Source of the DNA: Acanthamoeba lenticulata
Lineage: Eukaryota > Discosea > Longamoebia > Acanthamoebidae
Assembly (NCBI GenBank): GCA_002179805.1
Contig: NAVB01001444.1
Span: 1-41,509, forward strand
Length of the DNA: 41,509 nucleotides
Direction: 5' to 3'
Position numbers and translations under genes: made by a program. Under the pieces are notes generated by a model. It was not told where the DNA came from, made no database searches, and saw only the letters and a program-made list of their open reading frames with translations. The stretch's first letter is position 1, and each line of letters begins with the position of its first letter. This document shows, one piece after another, positions 1 to 10,228 of the stretch.

Positions 1-81
1 CCCACCCATCTCCGAGCTTTTCTCTTCTATTCACGTGTGGATGCATGACAATCAACTCATATATACGCGGCCCATGCCCAG

Positions 82-3000
82 GCTACAACATCCCCGAGCT
101 CAAGAAGCTGAACTTGACGCTGGTGCTCAACTTTGAGGTCCTCGCGGGCATCTACATGAACAACATCACCATGTGGAACGATCCGCGAATCCTGGCCATC
201 AACTCGCCTGAAGTGCAGGCCAGTTTGCCCGCTAAAGTGATCTACGTGTGCACTCAGAACGATTCATCGGAAACGACCCACCTCTTCACCAAGGTCCTGA
301 GCGCCGCCGTGCCCGAATTTGCGGAGAAGGTGCGTGTCTCCCCCCTCCCCCATCCTCGCCTGCCTCACCATTGGTCCCCCTTGGCCATGGCCAAGCAAAT
401 GACTCGCGCGTGCGTGCGTACATATATGCAGGTTGGCAGTGGCCTCAAGGTCTCCTTCCCCGTGGAGATTGGCACGGGCAACCGCTCGTCGATTGCCAAC
501 AGCTCGGCAGCCCTGTTGCGCAATCTCATCTTCACTTCTTACGCGATTGGCTTCTCGCGGGTCTATGAGGTTCAGCTGGTACGCGCGATCAATCACTTCC
601 CTCCCCTGGCCCGTAACGGCATGAAAGAGGAATGGCGGACCGTTAATGACGCATTTCTCTCTCTCTCTCTCTTATGTATTTATGGTTCAAATGTGTGCAG
701 TACCCATCCTATCTCGATGTGGCGTCCATCGTCAATCCTGCCGGTAAGGTAGTGGCGCCAACTACTGCGACTCTACTGAGCGCCATCGACGACTACCTGG
801 CCCAAGACAGCAGCAGCAGCAGCAGCAACAGTAGTAGTAGTAGTGGTGGTGGAGGGAAGCGGAGCGTGACCAAAAGGCAGGACCCCTACACATACAGCAA
901 TCTTGAACTTGGTACACCTTCAGGAAACCAGCGTCGCGGCATTGGTTCGGCCCTTATTAACGGGCACTTGATACCTACATCATCCTCCTCTTAGGGTCTG
1001 GCGAAAACAGCTGGCCGTTTGCAACGTTTGGCTCTTTCTTCTATCGACAGTCCTCCATGCAGTCTCTCACGAAAGCACAAGCGCTGGCGGACTTTTTCTA
1101 CTGGACGCAAACCAACTCGGACGCTCTCAAAATTGCCAACACGTGCGTTCTCCGTTGCTCTGCTTTTTCTTCTTCTTTTTCTGCTCTTTTCTGACAGACC
1201 TGACCTTGGCTCTCGTACTCACCAATTTTGCGAGCAGGCAAGGTTACCTCGTGGCCACGACGATCGAGCCCATCAGTAGGCGCTTCTACTCGCTGCTCAA
1301 GAATTTCACCTACGAGGGCGTCGCCGTGAGCAGCGTCGCCGTTTGCATCGACGACCAGGGCGTGGTGTGCTCCAACGCCGGCACCTGCAACACTGGTGTG
1401 GGCTGCGTGTGCAACAGCGGATACGAGGGCACTTACTGCGAGCAACGCATCTCCAACAGCGACTCCCTTAGCGCAGCAGTCATCGTGGGCTTGAGTACGC
1501 TCCTCTCTCCTCTTAGAGAAATGCGCGTGCACCAGACACCTCACCGGAGCTGACGACGACGACGACGACGGTGATGATGATGATGATGATGTTGGCTTGT
1601 GGCGTGTTACGTGCAGGCGTGGCCCTCCCTGCGGGCGCGGTGTTGTTGCTTCTCCTCGGATGTATCTTCCTTCTCCTCCTCTTGGTCTTGTTGAAGAAGA
1701 GGGATCACGACGACTGGGAGATCAACTACGAGGAGCTCGAGATTGGCGACGTGTTGGGCACTGGCGGCTACGGTGAGGTCTACCGAGCCGTGTGGAAAGG
1801 AACCGATGTGGCTGTCAAGGTCATCGCCTCTGAGAAGACTTCCAAGGAGATGGAGCGCAACTTCAAGGAGGAGGTACCGCGCAACCACACCCGCCCCAGG
1901 ACACTCCACAAGCGTCTGTCCTTTCAAGAAGAGAGACCTCAACCCGGTTTTCTTTTTCTAACAACAATGCAACCCTCGTGTGTGTGTGTGTGTGTGCGTA
2001 GGTGCGTGTGATGACTGCGCTACGCCACCCGAACGTGGTGCTGTTCATGGCGGCGTGTACCAAGCCGCCCAGGATGTGCATCGTCATGGAGTTCATGGCT
2101 CTCGGCTCGCTCTACGATCTCCTCCATAACGAGCTGATCCCAGAAATCCCGTTCGCTCTCAAGGTTCGCCTTCCCCTTGTGTGCTGTACGTGATGTGTGT
2201 GTATTTGTGTGTACTTGTGTGTTGTGTGTGTGGTATCTTTGCTGTGTACTCACTTCACACACAACACACACAACTCACCCATGACAGGTCAAGGTGGCCT
2301 ATCAGGCGTCAAAGGGCATGCACTTCTTGCACTCATCCGGCATCGTGCATCGCGACCTCAAGTCTCTCAACCTCCTCCTCGACGCCAAGTGGAACGTCAA
2401 GGTCTCCGACTTTGGCCTGACCAAGTTCAAGGAAGACATGAAGGGCGACAGCGTAAAGGAAATGGTGGGCAGTGTTCATTGGGCCGCGCCGGAGATCTTG
2501 CAAGAGTCTCCCGACGTGGACTACATCCTCGCTGACGTCTACAGCTTCGGTATCATCCTGTGGGAGCTCCTGACTCGCGAGCAGCCCTACTTTGGCATGA
2601 GGTACAGCCACTTCGCCCCCCCCCCCTCTCTTCCCCTATGTTTTTTTCACGTAAATAACCCATGCACCTACAGAGCCAAGTACTGAAAAAATTGGGGGGG
2701 GGGATGTGATGCTTTTGCTCGTCGTGCGGTGGTGGTGGTGGTGGGGCTTGGCAGTCCGGCAGCGGTGGCTGTCGCGGTGCTGCGCGATGGGCTCCGGCCT
2801 GAGCTGCCGGAGGGAGACGATGCCGGCCCTGGCGACTACACGGAAATCATCACGAGCTGCTGGCACTCGGATCCCAGCGTGCGGCCGACGTTCCTCGAGG
2901 TCATGACACGCCTGAGCGGCATGATGGGTGACAACACGGGGGCGTCGACATCCTATTCATCATCTTCCCGCGGCGGCAAATCGGTCTACAACTCGTCGTG

Positions 3001-4644
3001 GTCCAACCCGGGGCAGACCACCTCGAGCAACAACAGCCAAGCGACCAGCGACTCACACGACTCTGAGTCCGAACCCGCTGCGGCCGCGGCAGGGACAACA
3101 GTCGACCAGCACCCGCCGCCCGAGGGCGAAATCACGATCGTATTCACGGACATCTCGCGTGCGGCGTCTCTGTGGGAGTTTGACGCCAAGGCCATGCGCG
3201 ACGCCACGTTGCTGCACAACGCCACACTCCGTGACCTCCTCAAGCGCCACCGGGGCTACGAGGTCGTTTTCATCCGCGACCGCAACTCGGGCGAGGGCTC
3301 CTTCTGCATGGCCTTCCAGCACGCAGCCGACGCCCTCGGCTGGTGCACCGACGTGCAGCGCGCGCTGCTGCAGGTCGACTGGCCGGAGTCCCTTTTCAAC
3401 CATCCCGGCGCGGCCGAGGAGTGGGCCGACACGAGCGCCGGCCGCGATGAGGTCGTCCTCTATCGAGGTCTGCGCGTGCGCATGGGCGTGCACTCGGGCT
3501 CGACGCGCATGGTGCGCGATCCCATGTCGCGGCGCGTCGAGTACATCGGGCCTACGGTGCACGCAGCCGCGCGAATCACGGCCCTCGCCCACGGCGGCCA
3601 GATTCTGCTGAGCGACGCGGCCTATCGCAAGGTGGTGGAGACCAGCCTGGCCAAGGTCAAGCGTGGTGCCATCTCGTGCCTGGGCTCCTTTGAGATGCCC
3701 GACAATCCTGACGGTAACGCGCTGCACATGGCCACCTCCCCCTCCTTTGCGTGAGCAGCAGCAGCAGCACGCTCACACGTGGTCGGCGCGTGGTGCAGGC
3801 GCCAAGCTCTACGAGATCAAGGTCGAGGGCCTCGAGGGTCGCTTCTTTGGCGGCGTATCGAAGGCTCACGACGGCGGGTCGGAGAGCAACAGCAGCGAGG
3901 ACCCTCACACTGGATCTGCTGGCCATGGCGGAGAAATGCAAACCGTCGTAGGCGAAGGGATGGCGTTCAAGGAGGACAACTTCCTCACGTCGGCCAACTT
4001 GTGTCGGTGGATCATCGATTTCAACGAGATCCAAGTGGGCAAGCAGGTTGGGCTCGGTTCTTACGGCGTACGTTCTCCCTTTCCTCCTCCTCCTCCTTCA
4101 GCACCATCGTCCCGTGGTCCACTCCCTTGGAGTTGCTCATTTTCATTTATTTTATTTTGTGCACGCAGGTTGTCCACCGGGGCAAGTGGAAGGGCGTCGA
4201 TGTGGCCGTCAAGCGGTTCATCAAACAGAAGCTCGACGAGCGTCGAATGCTCGAGTTCCGCGCCGAGATGGCCTTCCTTTCGGAGCTGCACCACCCCAAC
4301 ATCGTCCTTTTCATCGGTACGTGTCTCTCTCTGTCTGTTGTCTTGTGTGTGTGTGTGTGTGCGTGCGGGGGGGGTCTTAAAATGGACAACGGTCTGAATG
4401 GCTGGTGTGCTTGCGTTCTGGTGTGCACAGGGGCGTGCATGAAAAAGCCCAACTTGTGCATCGTGACCGAGTTTGTAAAGCAGGGCAGCTTGAAAGACAT
4501 TCTGCAGGACGGGGCGATTAAGCTGCCTTGGCAACAGAAAATCAAGATTCTTCGTAGCGCCGCGCTGGGCATCAACTACCTCCACTCGCTTCACCCCGTC
4601 ATCGTCCATCGTGACTTGAAGCCGTCCAATCTGCTCGTATGCAA

Positions 4645-4685
<41 letters not shown>

Positions 4686-5154
4686 ATCTTGCGGAAGACT
4701 GACTTGGGTGGGTGGGATGTGTGTGGTGCGCCGTGTCTCCATGAAGGTGGACGAGAACTGGAACGTGAAGGTGGCTGACTTTGGCTTTGCGCGGATCAAG
4801 GAGGAGAACGCGACCATGACTCGCTGTGGCACGCCCTGCTGGACTGCGCCTGAGGTGATCCGTGGCGAGAAGTATGACGAGCGGGCTGATCTCTTCTCCT
4901 TCGGCATCATTATGTGGGAAGTTCTCACCCGTCGTCAGCCTTATGCTGGACGCAACTTCATGGGCGTCTCGCTTGATGTGCTCGAGGGACGTCGGCCTCA
5001 GATCCCCGCCGACTGCCCTGATCACTTCAAACGCATCATGAAGAAGTGCTGGCACGGAAAGCCAGAGAAGCGTCCCTCCATGGAAGATGTGCTGGCCTAC
5101 TTTACACAGCAAGCCGGCGACCGGGATGACTTTGAGGTGTCCACCTCCCCCTAA
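82..5154 (+). CDS. Receptor-like protein: phosphate-binding-like ectodomain, EGF, TM, kinase, cyclase, kinase (5' partial)
   Basis: Thirteen exons: 82-329, 432-578, 701-911, 995-1142, 1238-1494, 1617-1873, 2002-2163, 2288-2601, 2755-3713, 3799-4067, 4169-4316, 4431-4636, 4747-5154. All junctions are GT-AG and keep frame, giving about 1243 visible residues. The gene starts left of the window; bases 1-81 look like the end of an intron. Visible domains are a PstS-like periplasmic-binding fold (to about residue 280), a cysteine-rich EGF-like module (about 287-320), a leucine-rich membrane span (about 339-363), kinase 1 (about 377-638; [31 protein letters not shown]), a class III nucleotide cyclase domain (about 704-880) and kinase 2 (about 973-1235; [28 protein letters not shown]). 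Both kinases look catalytically complete and TKL-like. The cyclase keeps the first metal Asp (FTDI), but the second metal Asp appears lost (SGEGSF). The likely role is a cell-surface sensor that signals inward. Ligand and substrates are unknown. Confidence 0.9.
1556..1592. repeat. Trinucleotide repeat (GAC)n/(GAT)n in an intron
   Basis: A run of GAC units followed by GAT units lies inside the intron at 1495-1616 of the receptor-kinase gene. It is a simple microsatellite with no coding role. Confidence 0.8.
1979..1996. repeat. (GT)n microsatellite in an intron
   Basis: A GT dinucleotide run close to the 3' splice site of the intron at 1874-2001. Similar GT-rich runs occur in the introns at 2164-2287 and 4317-4430 of the same gene. 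Confidence 0.8.
4644..4684. repeat. (ACGC)n microsatellite in an intron
   Basis: About ten ACGC units inside the intron at 4637-4746, between the kinase 2 exons ending [10 protein letters not shown] and beginning VDENWNVKV. Likely polymorphic in length. Confidence 0.85.
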
Positions 5155-5427
5155 GGGCTCCTGTAAGAAAGAAAGAAAACTCTGCTGCACTTCGTGCCCT
5201 CAGTCAAGGGGTTCGAGCGTCCTCGGAGAGTGCATCCCACGGACATCGGTTTGCACGCATGGCAGCTCGCTGAAAAATGAAAACCCAGTTAGTACCAGTT
5301 TGTCTCCTTTTGTATGACCACCAAACCCATAAATGCCTCTCAAGTTTCAGATCGGTCGGGACGAGAGGGAGATGCTCTATGAGTTGCTTGGACTCAACAA
5401 ACTTGATGGGGGTGGCACAGTTCTGGT

Positions 5428-6081
5428 TTACTCGTCGCTCGCGACCACCTCTTGGCGGCCTTTTTTGGTCACTTGGTCGATTTCGTTCTGGTTGTCCCAT
5501 GGGCAGCCGTTAGCGCGCAGCCACTGGAGCACATCCAGGTGGCCGCCTCTGGCCGCCCAGGCGCAGGTCTGCTGGTCCCACGGGCAGCCGTTCTGGCGAG
5601 CCCACTGGAGCACATCCAGGTGGCCACCTTCAGCCGCCCAGGCGCAGGTCTGGTTGTCCCACGGGCAGCCGTTCTGGCGAGCCCACTGGAGCACGTCCAG
5701 GTGGCCTTCTTTGGCTGCCTCGGTGCAAGTCGTCTCGTCCCACGGGCAGCCGTTGGCGCGCAACCACTTCAGCATATGCAGGTCGCCACGAATGGCCGCC
5801 TCGGCACAGGTGAACCTGTCCCACGGGCAGCTGTTGGCGCGCGCCCACTGGAGCACGTCCAGGTGGCCACCTTTGGCTGCCCAGGTGCATGTGTACTTGT
5901 TCCACGGGCAGCCGTTGGCGCGCGCCCACTTAATCACATCCAGGTGGCCTTTCTCGGCCGCCCAGGTGCAGGTGTCAGTGTCCCACGGGCAGCTGTTGGC
6001 GCGCGTCCACCGGAGCACATCCAGATGGCCGCCTCCGGCCGCCCAGGCGCAGGTCTGGTTGTCCCACGGGCAGCCGTTCTG
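5428..6081 (-). pseudogene. Ankyrin-repeat protein fragment (giant-virus type)
   Basis: An open frame carrying about seven copies of a roughly 28-31 residue repeat with the signature HLDVLQWARANGCPWD. This is the ankyrin variant common in F-box/ankyrin proteins of Acanthamoeba giant viruses. The C-terminus is intact (TAA at 5428-5430). The N-terminal part, where an F-box would be expected, is absent: homology stops inside a repeat at about 6081, where an oppositely oriented ankyrin fragment begins. The ATG at 6094-6096 lies beyond that breakpoint and is probably fortuitous. No introns. Whether it is expressed is unknown; the repeats themselves are well kept, so the rearrangement may be recent. 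Confidence 0.75.
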
Positions 6082-6199
6082 GCGCCACCTCGACATGCTC
6101 CAGTGGTTGCACGAGAACGGCTGCCCATTGGACCAAAAGTCGGTCTGCGCCTACGCAGCCTTTGGTGGCCGCCTGGCCGTGCTCCAGTGGGCACACATC
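6082..6199 (+). pseudogene. Inverted ankyrin-repeat fragment
   Basis: The plus strand reads as one and a half ankyrin units of the same family (HLDMLQWLHENGCPLD, then GGRLAVLQWAH). It lies head-to-head with the minus-strand ankyrin fragment and is cut at about 6199, where MT-A70 homology starts on the minus strand. It has no start or stop of its own, so it is a rearrangement remnant. Confidence 0.7.
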
Positions 6200-6438
6200 A
6201 AGCAGAACGCACCCGGGTTGCTGATCTCCTGCACGGGCAGCGCCGCGATGTCGGCGTCGGACATGGTCGAGTACTGCTTGGAGGCGGCGCCGTCGACGCC
6301 GGTCGAATCGTAGCTCCACGGAGGATCGGCCAGGATGATGTCAAACTTGCGACCCTCGAGCGAGGCGAACGGGCTCTCGGTACTTCGGTGGCGTTTGCGC
6401 GAATCGTTCGTCGTGCTGCGTTTCCTCTTGGCCGACAT
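6200..6438 (-). pseudogene. MT-A70-like N6-adenine methyltransferase, 3' truncated
   Basis: From ATG at 6438 the frame gives a basic N-terminus (MSAKRKRS) and then the MT-A70 core: FDIILADPPWSY, containing the catalytic DPPW motif, followed by YSTMSDADIAALPV, matching the family pattern after the motif. Homology ends at about residue 78 (GAFCLM); beyond it the frame reads the antisense of the ankyrin fragment (CAHWST). MT-A70 enzymes transfer methyl from S-adenosylmethionine to N6 of adenine in RNA or DNA and normally need about 150 more residues, so this copy should be inactive. An upstream in-frame extension to 6561 exists but looks non-coding. Confidence 0.7.
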
Positions 6439-6566
6439 GCTGAACGCGCCGCGGTTATGACTCGGGGACTCGGAAATCGCGCGATCACTGGATGGCGCAC
6501 GCGAAGAAAACCGCCATCCCCCCGGGGTAAACGCTCTTGAATCCAAGAACATGATACCCACTCAGC

Positions 6567-7068
6567 ATGTACTCACACATTGGCAAGGGTCGAATCCGCA
6601 TCCCGCTCCGGGTGGAAGCCGTTCAGATTGGCGACAATCGCACCGAAGCCCAGAAGCTGGCCGCTTGCACATGTTCACGTAAGCGCTACTGCAGATGCGG
6701 CGCCTTTTTAGACGAGGGCGCTGATTTCCCGCGAGAATTGCCCAAGGGTGTGCTCTCGGGCAAGGATAAGGAACACATCCGCGAGGCAGCAATCGGAGCC
6801 ATCCGTAATATGTTCGCAATATGCATGGGAGAGGATCCCAACATGGAGTTCTTGGAACTACACCGGACACAGCATCGTCGTCGAGTGCACGATGCCCGAA
6901 GGCGAGCGACTGCACGAAGCCAAGTCCGACACAGAAAAGGAATGGATCGAAGGCACGGTGGCCAACGCACTCGGTGCTCTGCACTACATGTCGTTCGGCA
7001 AAGGCATCGAGTCAGATCTCCCCGATTACCCGGCATCCATCGATGTCCGTGTTTGGTCAGACAACTAG
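6567..7068 (+). pseudogene. Unknown intronless gene with a frameshift
   Basis: The ATG at 6567 opens a protein-like frame (IGKGRIRIPL, then a cysteine cluster CTCSRKRYCRCG) that is convincing to about 6855. The convincing sequence then moves to another frame (WNYTGHSIVVECTMPEGER onward) and ends at the stop at 7068. A one-base loss or gain near 6850-6860 explains this; an assembly error is possible. The family is not recognised. The CxC...CxC cluster could bind zinc (inference). Confidence 0.5.
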
Positions 7069-7095
7069 TTCGAATTCTAAATACATTTGTTGTTG

Positions 7096-7347
7096 TTATG
7101 AATACATGGCATCACCCTGTTCTGGGAGTTCCAAGAGGTCACACACCTCCATGGCCAGTAAAGCGAGTGTGTGACCCTTCCGTTGTGCTTGTTCGTGGTA
7201 TTCCTGTCGCTGTCGTTCCGTGTGAAATGTGGGCATGAGCAGCTCGGCTTTGTGGCACTCTTGGATGAGCAAGCTCATGTAGTATTCCTTCCTCTGCTGC
7301 TCCCGTTTGATGAGAAACTGGAGGTGGTCTGTTCGCTTTCGGTTCAT
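7096..7347 (-). CDS. Small charged helical protein, unknown
   Basis: ATG at 7347, 83 residues, rich in Lys, Arg, Glu and Gln in its first half (KREQQRKEYY; HTERQRQEYHEQAQRKGH). It is predicted mostly helical with a leucine-rich C-terminus. It lies just downstream of the F-box gene on the same strand. The stop codon of the F-box gene is embedded in TAAATAA, about 28-35 nt before this ATG, a position suited to a TATA box. No family recognised. Confidence 0.5.
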   Translation of the reverse strand: MNRKRTDHLQFLIKREQQRKEYYMSLLIQECHKAELLMPTFHTERQRQEYHEQAQRKGHTLALLAMEVCDLLELPEQGDAMYS

Positions 7348-7378
7348 TTGTAATGGAAAATAAAATGGGTGGCCTTAT

Positions 7379-8113
7379 TTACATGGGACGGGCAATGCCA
7401 AGTGTGTCGACCGAGGTCCCCTTGCAACAACAAAAGCGCTTGTGAAAGGCAGCAATTCGCCGGATCGTCTCGTGTTGGCCGTTGGCTGAGGCGAGATACA
7501 GAGCTGGTCTCAAGGTCGGTCGGTCGTGGTTGGTGGTGCTGGTCTCCTCCATGAGAGGGCAGCTGGGCATGTCCTCAGCGATGGACCTGCGCCTGTGCCA
7601 CTGCTGCAACACGTCCAAACACCGGTGACTGTTCTTGCATACGGCGAGGGACAACAGCTGGATGCGCATGGTGTAGGGTATCGCGGGCACACACCGTTCC
7701 ACGATGAGACCGAGCTGTGCGTCGTACTCGTTGGTGATGGCCGACTGGGCACGGCGGTTGTGCTCGCGGAGGATGGTCTTGCGCCGGACGCGCTCCAGCC
7801 GATCGTCGAGATCGCGATCCTCGACACTGCGCGTCACCATCTGGCGGATCACCATCTGGCGGCAGTCCAGGTCGGGGCGGTCGCGTGCCGTCGTGATGGT
7901 GCTGCGGGTGAAGCGGCGCCACAGCTCCTGGTCGCCTGCCACGTCGGCCCACCGCCGACACACACCTGCCACACTGCGCGCCACACCCAACGGCCCCACG
8001 TGATGAAAGATCAGCATAAGCAACTCATCGGGTAGGCGATCATTGATGCAGCATCGCGGCTTCTTGTGATTACACTTATCAGGATCCGAGGCAGCGGCCT
8101 TGCGTTTGTGCAT
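7379..8113 (-). CDS. F-box protein, virus-like
   Basis: ATG at 8113, 244 residues, no introns. The F-box lies at about residues 24-70 (LPDELLMLIFHHV, VCRRWADVA, LWRRF), preceded by a basic, cysteine-containing leader. The rest is helical, with an ankyrin-like ending (ALYLASANGQHETIRRIAAFHK). F-box proteins bring substrates to SKP1-cullin-F-box ubiquitin ligases; in giant viruses they are thought to redirect host ubiquitination. The target is unknown. The stop TAA lies within TAAATAA. Confidence 0.75.
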   Translation of the reverse strand: MHKRKAAASDPDKCNHKKPRCCINDRLPDELLMLIFHHVGPLGVARSVAGVCRRWADVAGDQELWRRFTRSTITTARDRPDLDCRQMVIRQMVTRSVEDRDLDDRLERVRRKTILREHNRRAQSAITNEYDAQLGLIVERCVPAIPYTMRIQLLSLAVCKNSHRCLDVLQQWHRRRSIAEDMPSCPLMEETSTTNHDRPTLRPALYLASANGQHETIRRIAAFHKRFCCCKGTSVDTLGIARPM

Positions 8114-8198
8114 CGGGCGCGGTGAAGTTTTCTCGGGATCCCTCAGATTATTTTGGAAACCAACACACTAAAAACCAAGGCAGGATCGAGTGCGACGG

Positions 8199-8807
8199 AT
8201 GGAATCCGCCACGGACGGACACAGAAATCCAAAAAACCCCCCAATGGATACGTCTCACCTCCGCCCGACTGGGGCCCTGCTGCCGCCGGTGTTTGTCGTC
8301 GCCGAGGTCGACATCGCCACATCCAACTGCAATGTGGTGACCTACTGCGCGGACGAGGAAGAGGCCCGAGAGGCCCTCGAGGAGTACGCCCTTTGCAAGA
8401 TGGCCCAGCTGTCGGCCGTGGATCCGTCCTTCCCGCTCATCGACAGCCAACGCGACAAGCATCCCGTGATCGAACTGCAGAGCACTGCCGGACCGGGCAT
8501 GAACGCCCTCTCCGAGATGGAGATCCCCATGGATCTGCTGAGGCCCGGCGAGTACGTCGCCTTCTGGGAACCTGATGATGAGCGCATCCTCAAGAACCGT
8601 CTGGATGAGACCCGCATCATCATTGGCCGTCGCCCCCATCCCGACGATGCCGACTTTGAAGAGTCCGAGCATGACTCGGTCATTGAAATCAGCTACTTTT
8701 CGCTTCAGCGCGTACTGTTCTTCATCGACAAGGCCCTCACCATGCGCACCGACCTCACCGACCAACTCGAACACGACGAAATCAACCAACATTTCTTTGG
8801 GAAATAA
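8199..8807 (+). CDS. Intronless unknown protein
   Basis: Starts at ATG 8199 or, more likely, ATG 8244 (MDTSHLRPTG), giving 188-203 residues and ending in TAA. The protein is acidic with a mixed alpha/beta pattern (VFVVAEVDIATSNC; LLRPGEYVAFWEPDD) and a helical C-terminus. No family recognised. It diverges from the F-box gene across about 85-130 bp of AT-richer DNA. Its stop codon is embedded in AAATAAATA, next to the start of the following gene. Confidence 0.6.
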   Translation: MESATDGHRNPKNPPMDTSHLRPTGALLPPVFVVAEVDIATSNCNVVTYCADEEEAREALEEYALCKMAQLSAVDPSFPLIDSQRDKHPVIELQSTAGPGMNALSEMEIPMDLLRPGEYVAFWEPDDERILKNRLDETRIIIGRRPHPDDADFEESEHDSVIEISYFSLQRVLFFIDKALTMRTDLTDQLEHDEINQHFFGK

Positions 8808-8861
8808 ATAGAGAAATTACAACTTTAAAAACTAAAAAGGGAGCCAGCCATTTCACACACC

Positions 8862-9293
8862 ATGGCCCGCGGCAACAGGGGAAGGAAACGCTCAGAAAAG
8901 CGCCAAGAAGATGAACCATCGCTGGGCGAAGATCCCACGTTGGTGGACGTGATCGTGGTGGCTCGACTGCCCGACGTCACCCACGGATTGGCCGGCAGTA
9001 AGCCGTCGCGATGGCACGAGATTTTGAGGAAGAATATGGATCGCGAGGGCCTTGGCGGGGCCTTGCGCATGACCATGGCTCTCTTCTGCAGTGCTCTCGA
9101 GGAGTTTGACGATGCCGTAATGTCAATCGGAGTCACATCGTTCACGCTCTTCCTCGCCAGCATCGAAGAGTGTGCGCGCATGATCGAGATCTGTGCGTCC
9201 GATTCCGAGGCCCGCGGTCGATATGCGTTGTGGTGGCAGGTTTCATGGTGGTTTATCAAGCTTGCTTTCTTTTTATCTTGCTTTCTCAAATGA
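8862..9293 (+). CDS. Small intronless protein with hydrophobic C-terminus
   Basis: ATG at 8862 in a favourable context, 143 residues. Basic N-terminus (MARGNRGRKRSEKR), a helical middle, and a hydrophobic C-terminal stretch (WWFIKLAFFLSCFLK) that could anchor it in a membrane. An AT-rich element (CTTTAAAAA, about 8823-8831) lies 30-39 nt upstream and may be its TATA box. The end is followed by a G run. No family recognised. Confidence 0.5.
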   Translation: MARGNRGRKRSEKRQEDEPSLGEDPTLVDVIVVARLPDVTHGLAGSKPSRWHEILRKNMDREGLGGALRMTMALFCSALEEFDDAVMSIGVTSFTLFLASIEECARMIEICASDSEARGRYALWWQVSWWFIKLAFFLSCFLK

Positions 9294-9328
9294 TCGGGGG
9301 GGGGGCATAAAGTCGCCCCTACACCTCC

Positions 9329-10147
9329 TCACAGGTAGCCAAAGGCAGTAAGGTGGCCATGTAGCTTTTGGGCTGCTTGGCTCCAGGCCGGATCGGCGCG
9401 CCTGAAGGCGTCGAACTTGGCCAGCGTCCCATTCAAGTGAAACTGGTTTTCCTGCGGCACAACACCGCCTGGAGCATACCGCGCGTAGAGGTCAAACGAC
9501 GCCAGAAGGTGTTGCGCCACGTCTCTAGGATCGGCGTCGGTCGAGTCCAGCATACAGTCGGCGGTGTTGTAGTGGATTTGGGCTTTGGAGAGAGGCGCCC
9601 GCGTCTGAAGGCGCAGCGCGTTTCGGTAATCGTAGACCAGGGCAGACACGTTGTCGCCCGTGCGGCAGTGCATGAGCCCAAGGTTGATCCACGCGGCTTC
9701 CCGGCACTGATCGGTGAGGCAGTGGTCTCGCGCCCACTCGGCCCAGGCGATGGTCTCGTCCGACGGGCCGTTGTTGGCCTCCATGGCCACGTACGAGTAG
9801 GCGCGCACGTGTTTTGTGATGTTCTCTTGGTTGTGCTCATTGGCCAAGACCATTACCTCGGCGGGCGGGGCGCGACCGAGCTGAGCCAGGGCGTGGCCCC
9901 ACTGCTGCGTGTGGATGAAGGGCCTCGCGGCCATGAATAGGACGTTGAGCTGCTCCGGCACAAAGGCCAGGGCTGTGTCACGTGGAGACCGGAGGTAGTC
10001 GGGCACTCCTGAAAGGTCGTGCTCCGTGCTTGGAGCGGGAGCGGTGGAGAAGCTGGCGAGGACCGCAACAGCTAGTGTCATCGTAAGGGCTCCAACCATG
10101 CCCGCCACTATCCAGGGGAGAATGGAAACAGGTCGGTCTCTGCCCAT
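9329..10147 (-). CDS. Single-pass membrane protein with TPR-like helical domain
   Basis: The first ATG is at 10147 (MGRDRPVSILPW); 272 residues. A hydrophobic segment at about residues 9-32 (ILPWIVAGMVGALTMTLAVA) acts as signal anchor, followed by a Ser/Pro linker. The rest is helical with Ala-rich paired helices (EAAWINLGLMHCRTGDN, YRNALRL, HYNTADCML) resembling tetratricopeptide repeats. TPR domains mediate protein contacts. Orientation and partner are unknown. GC-rich and intronless; whether host or virus-derived is unclear. Confidence 0.55.
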   Translation of the reverse strand: MGRDRPVSILPWIVAGMVGALTMTLAVAVLASFSTAPAPSTEHDLSGVPDYLRSPRDTALAFVPEQLNVLFMAARPFIHTQQWGHALAQLGRAPPAEVMVLANEHNQENITKHVRAYSYVAMEANNGPSDETIAWAEWARDHCLTDQCREAAWINLGLMHCRTGDNVSALVYDYRNALRLQTRAPLSKAQIHYNTADCMLDSTDADPRDVAQHLLASFDLYARYAPGGVVPQENQFHLNGTLAKFDAFRRADPAWSQAAQKLHGHLTAFGYL

Positions 10148-10228
10148 CAAGTCTGCTGGCTCACATTGGCGCGCCGCGTACTGGTTCGGGTCTGCTATCT
10201 GTTTGGCCGTGGGTGTGAGGAGGAGTGC

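Noticed and set aside
3053..3727. 224-codon minus-strand ORF in the receptor-kinase gene
   Set aside because: Lies opposite the cyclase exon, which has clear domain motifs; GC-rich shadow.
2729..3754. Separate gene starting at GTG 2729
   Set aside because: It is an internal exon (2755-3713) of the receptor-kinase gene; both splice sites keep frame.
5452..6540. 362-codon plus-strand ORF
   Set aside because: Antisense shadow of the ankyrin repeats and MT-A70 fragment; repetitive, with no domain signal.
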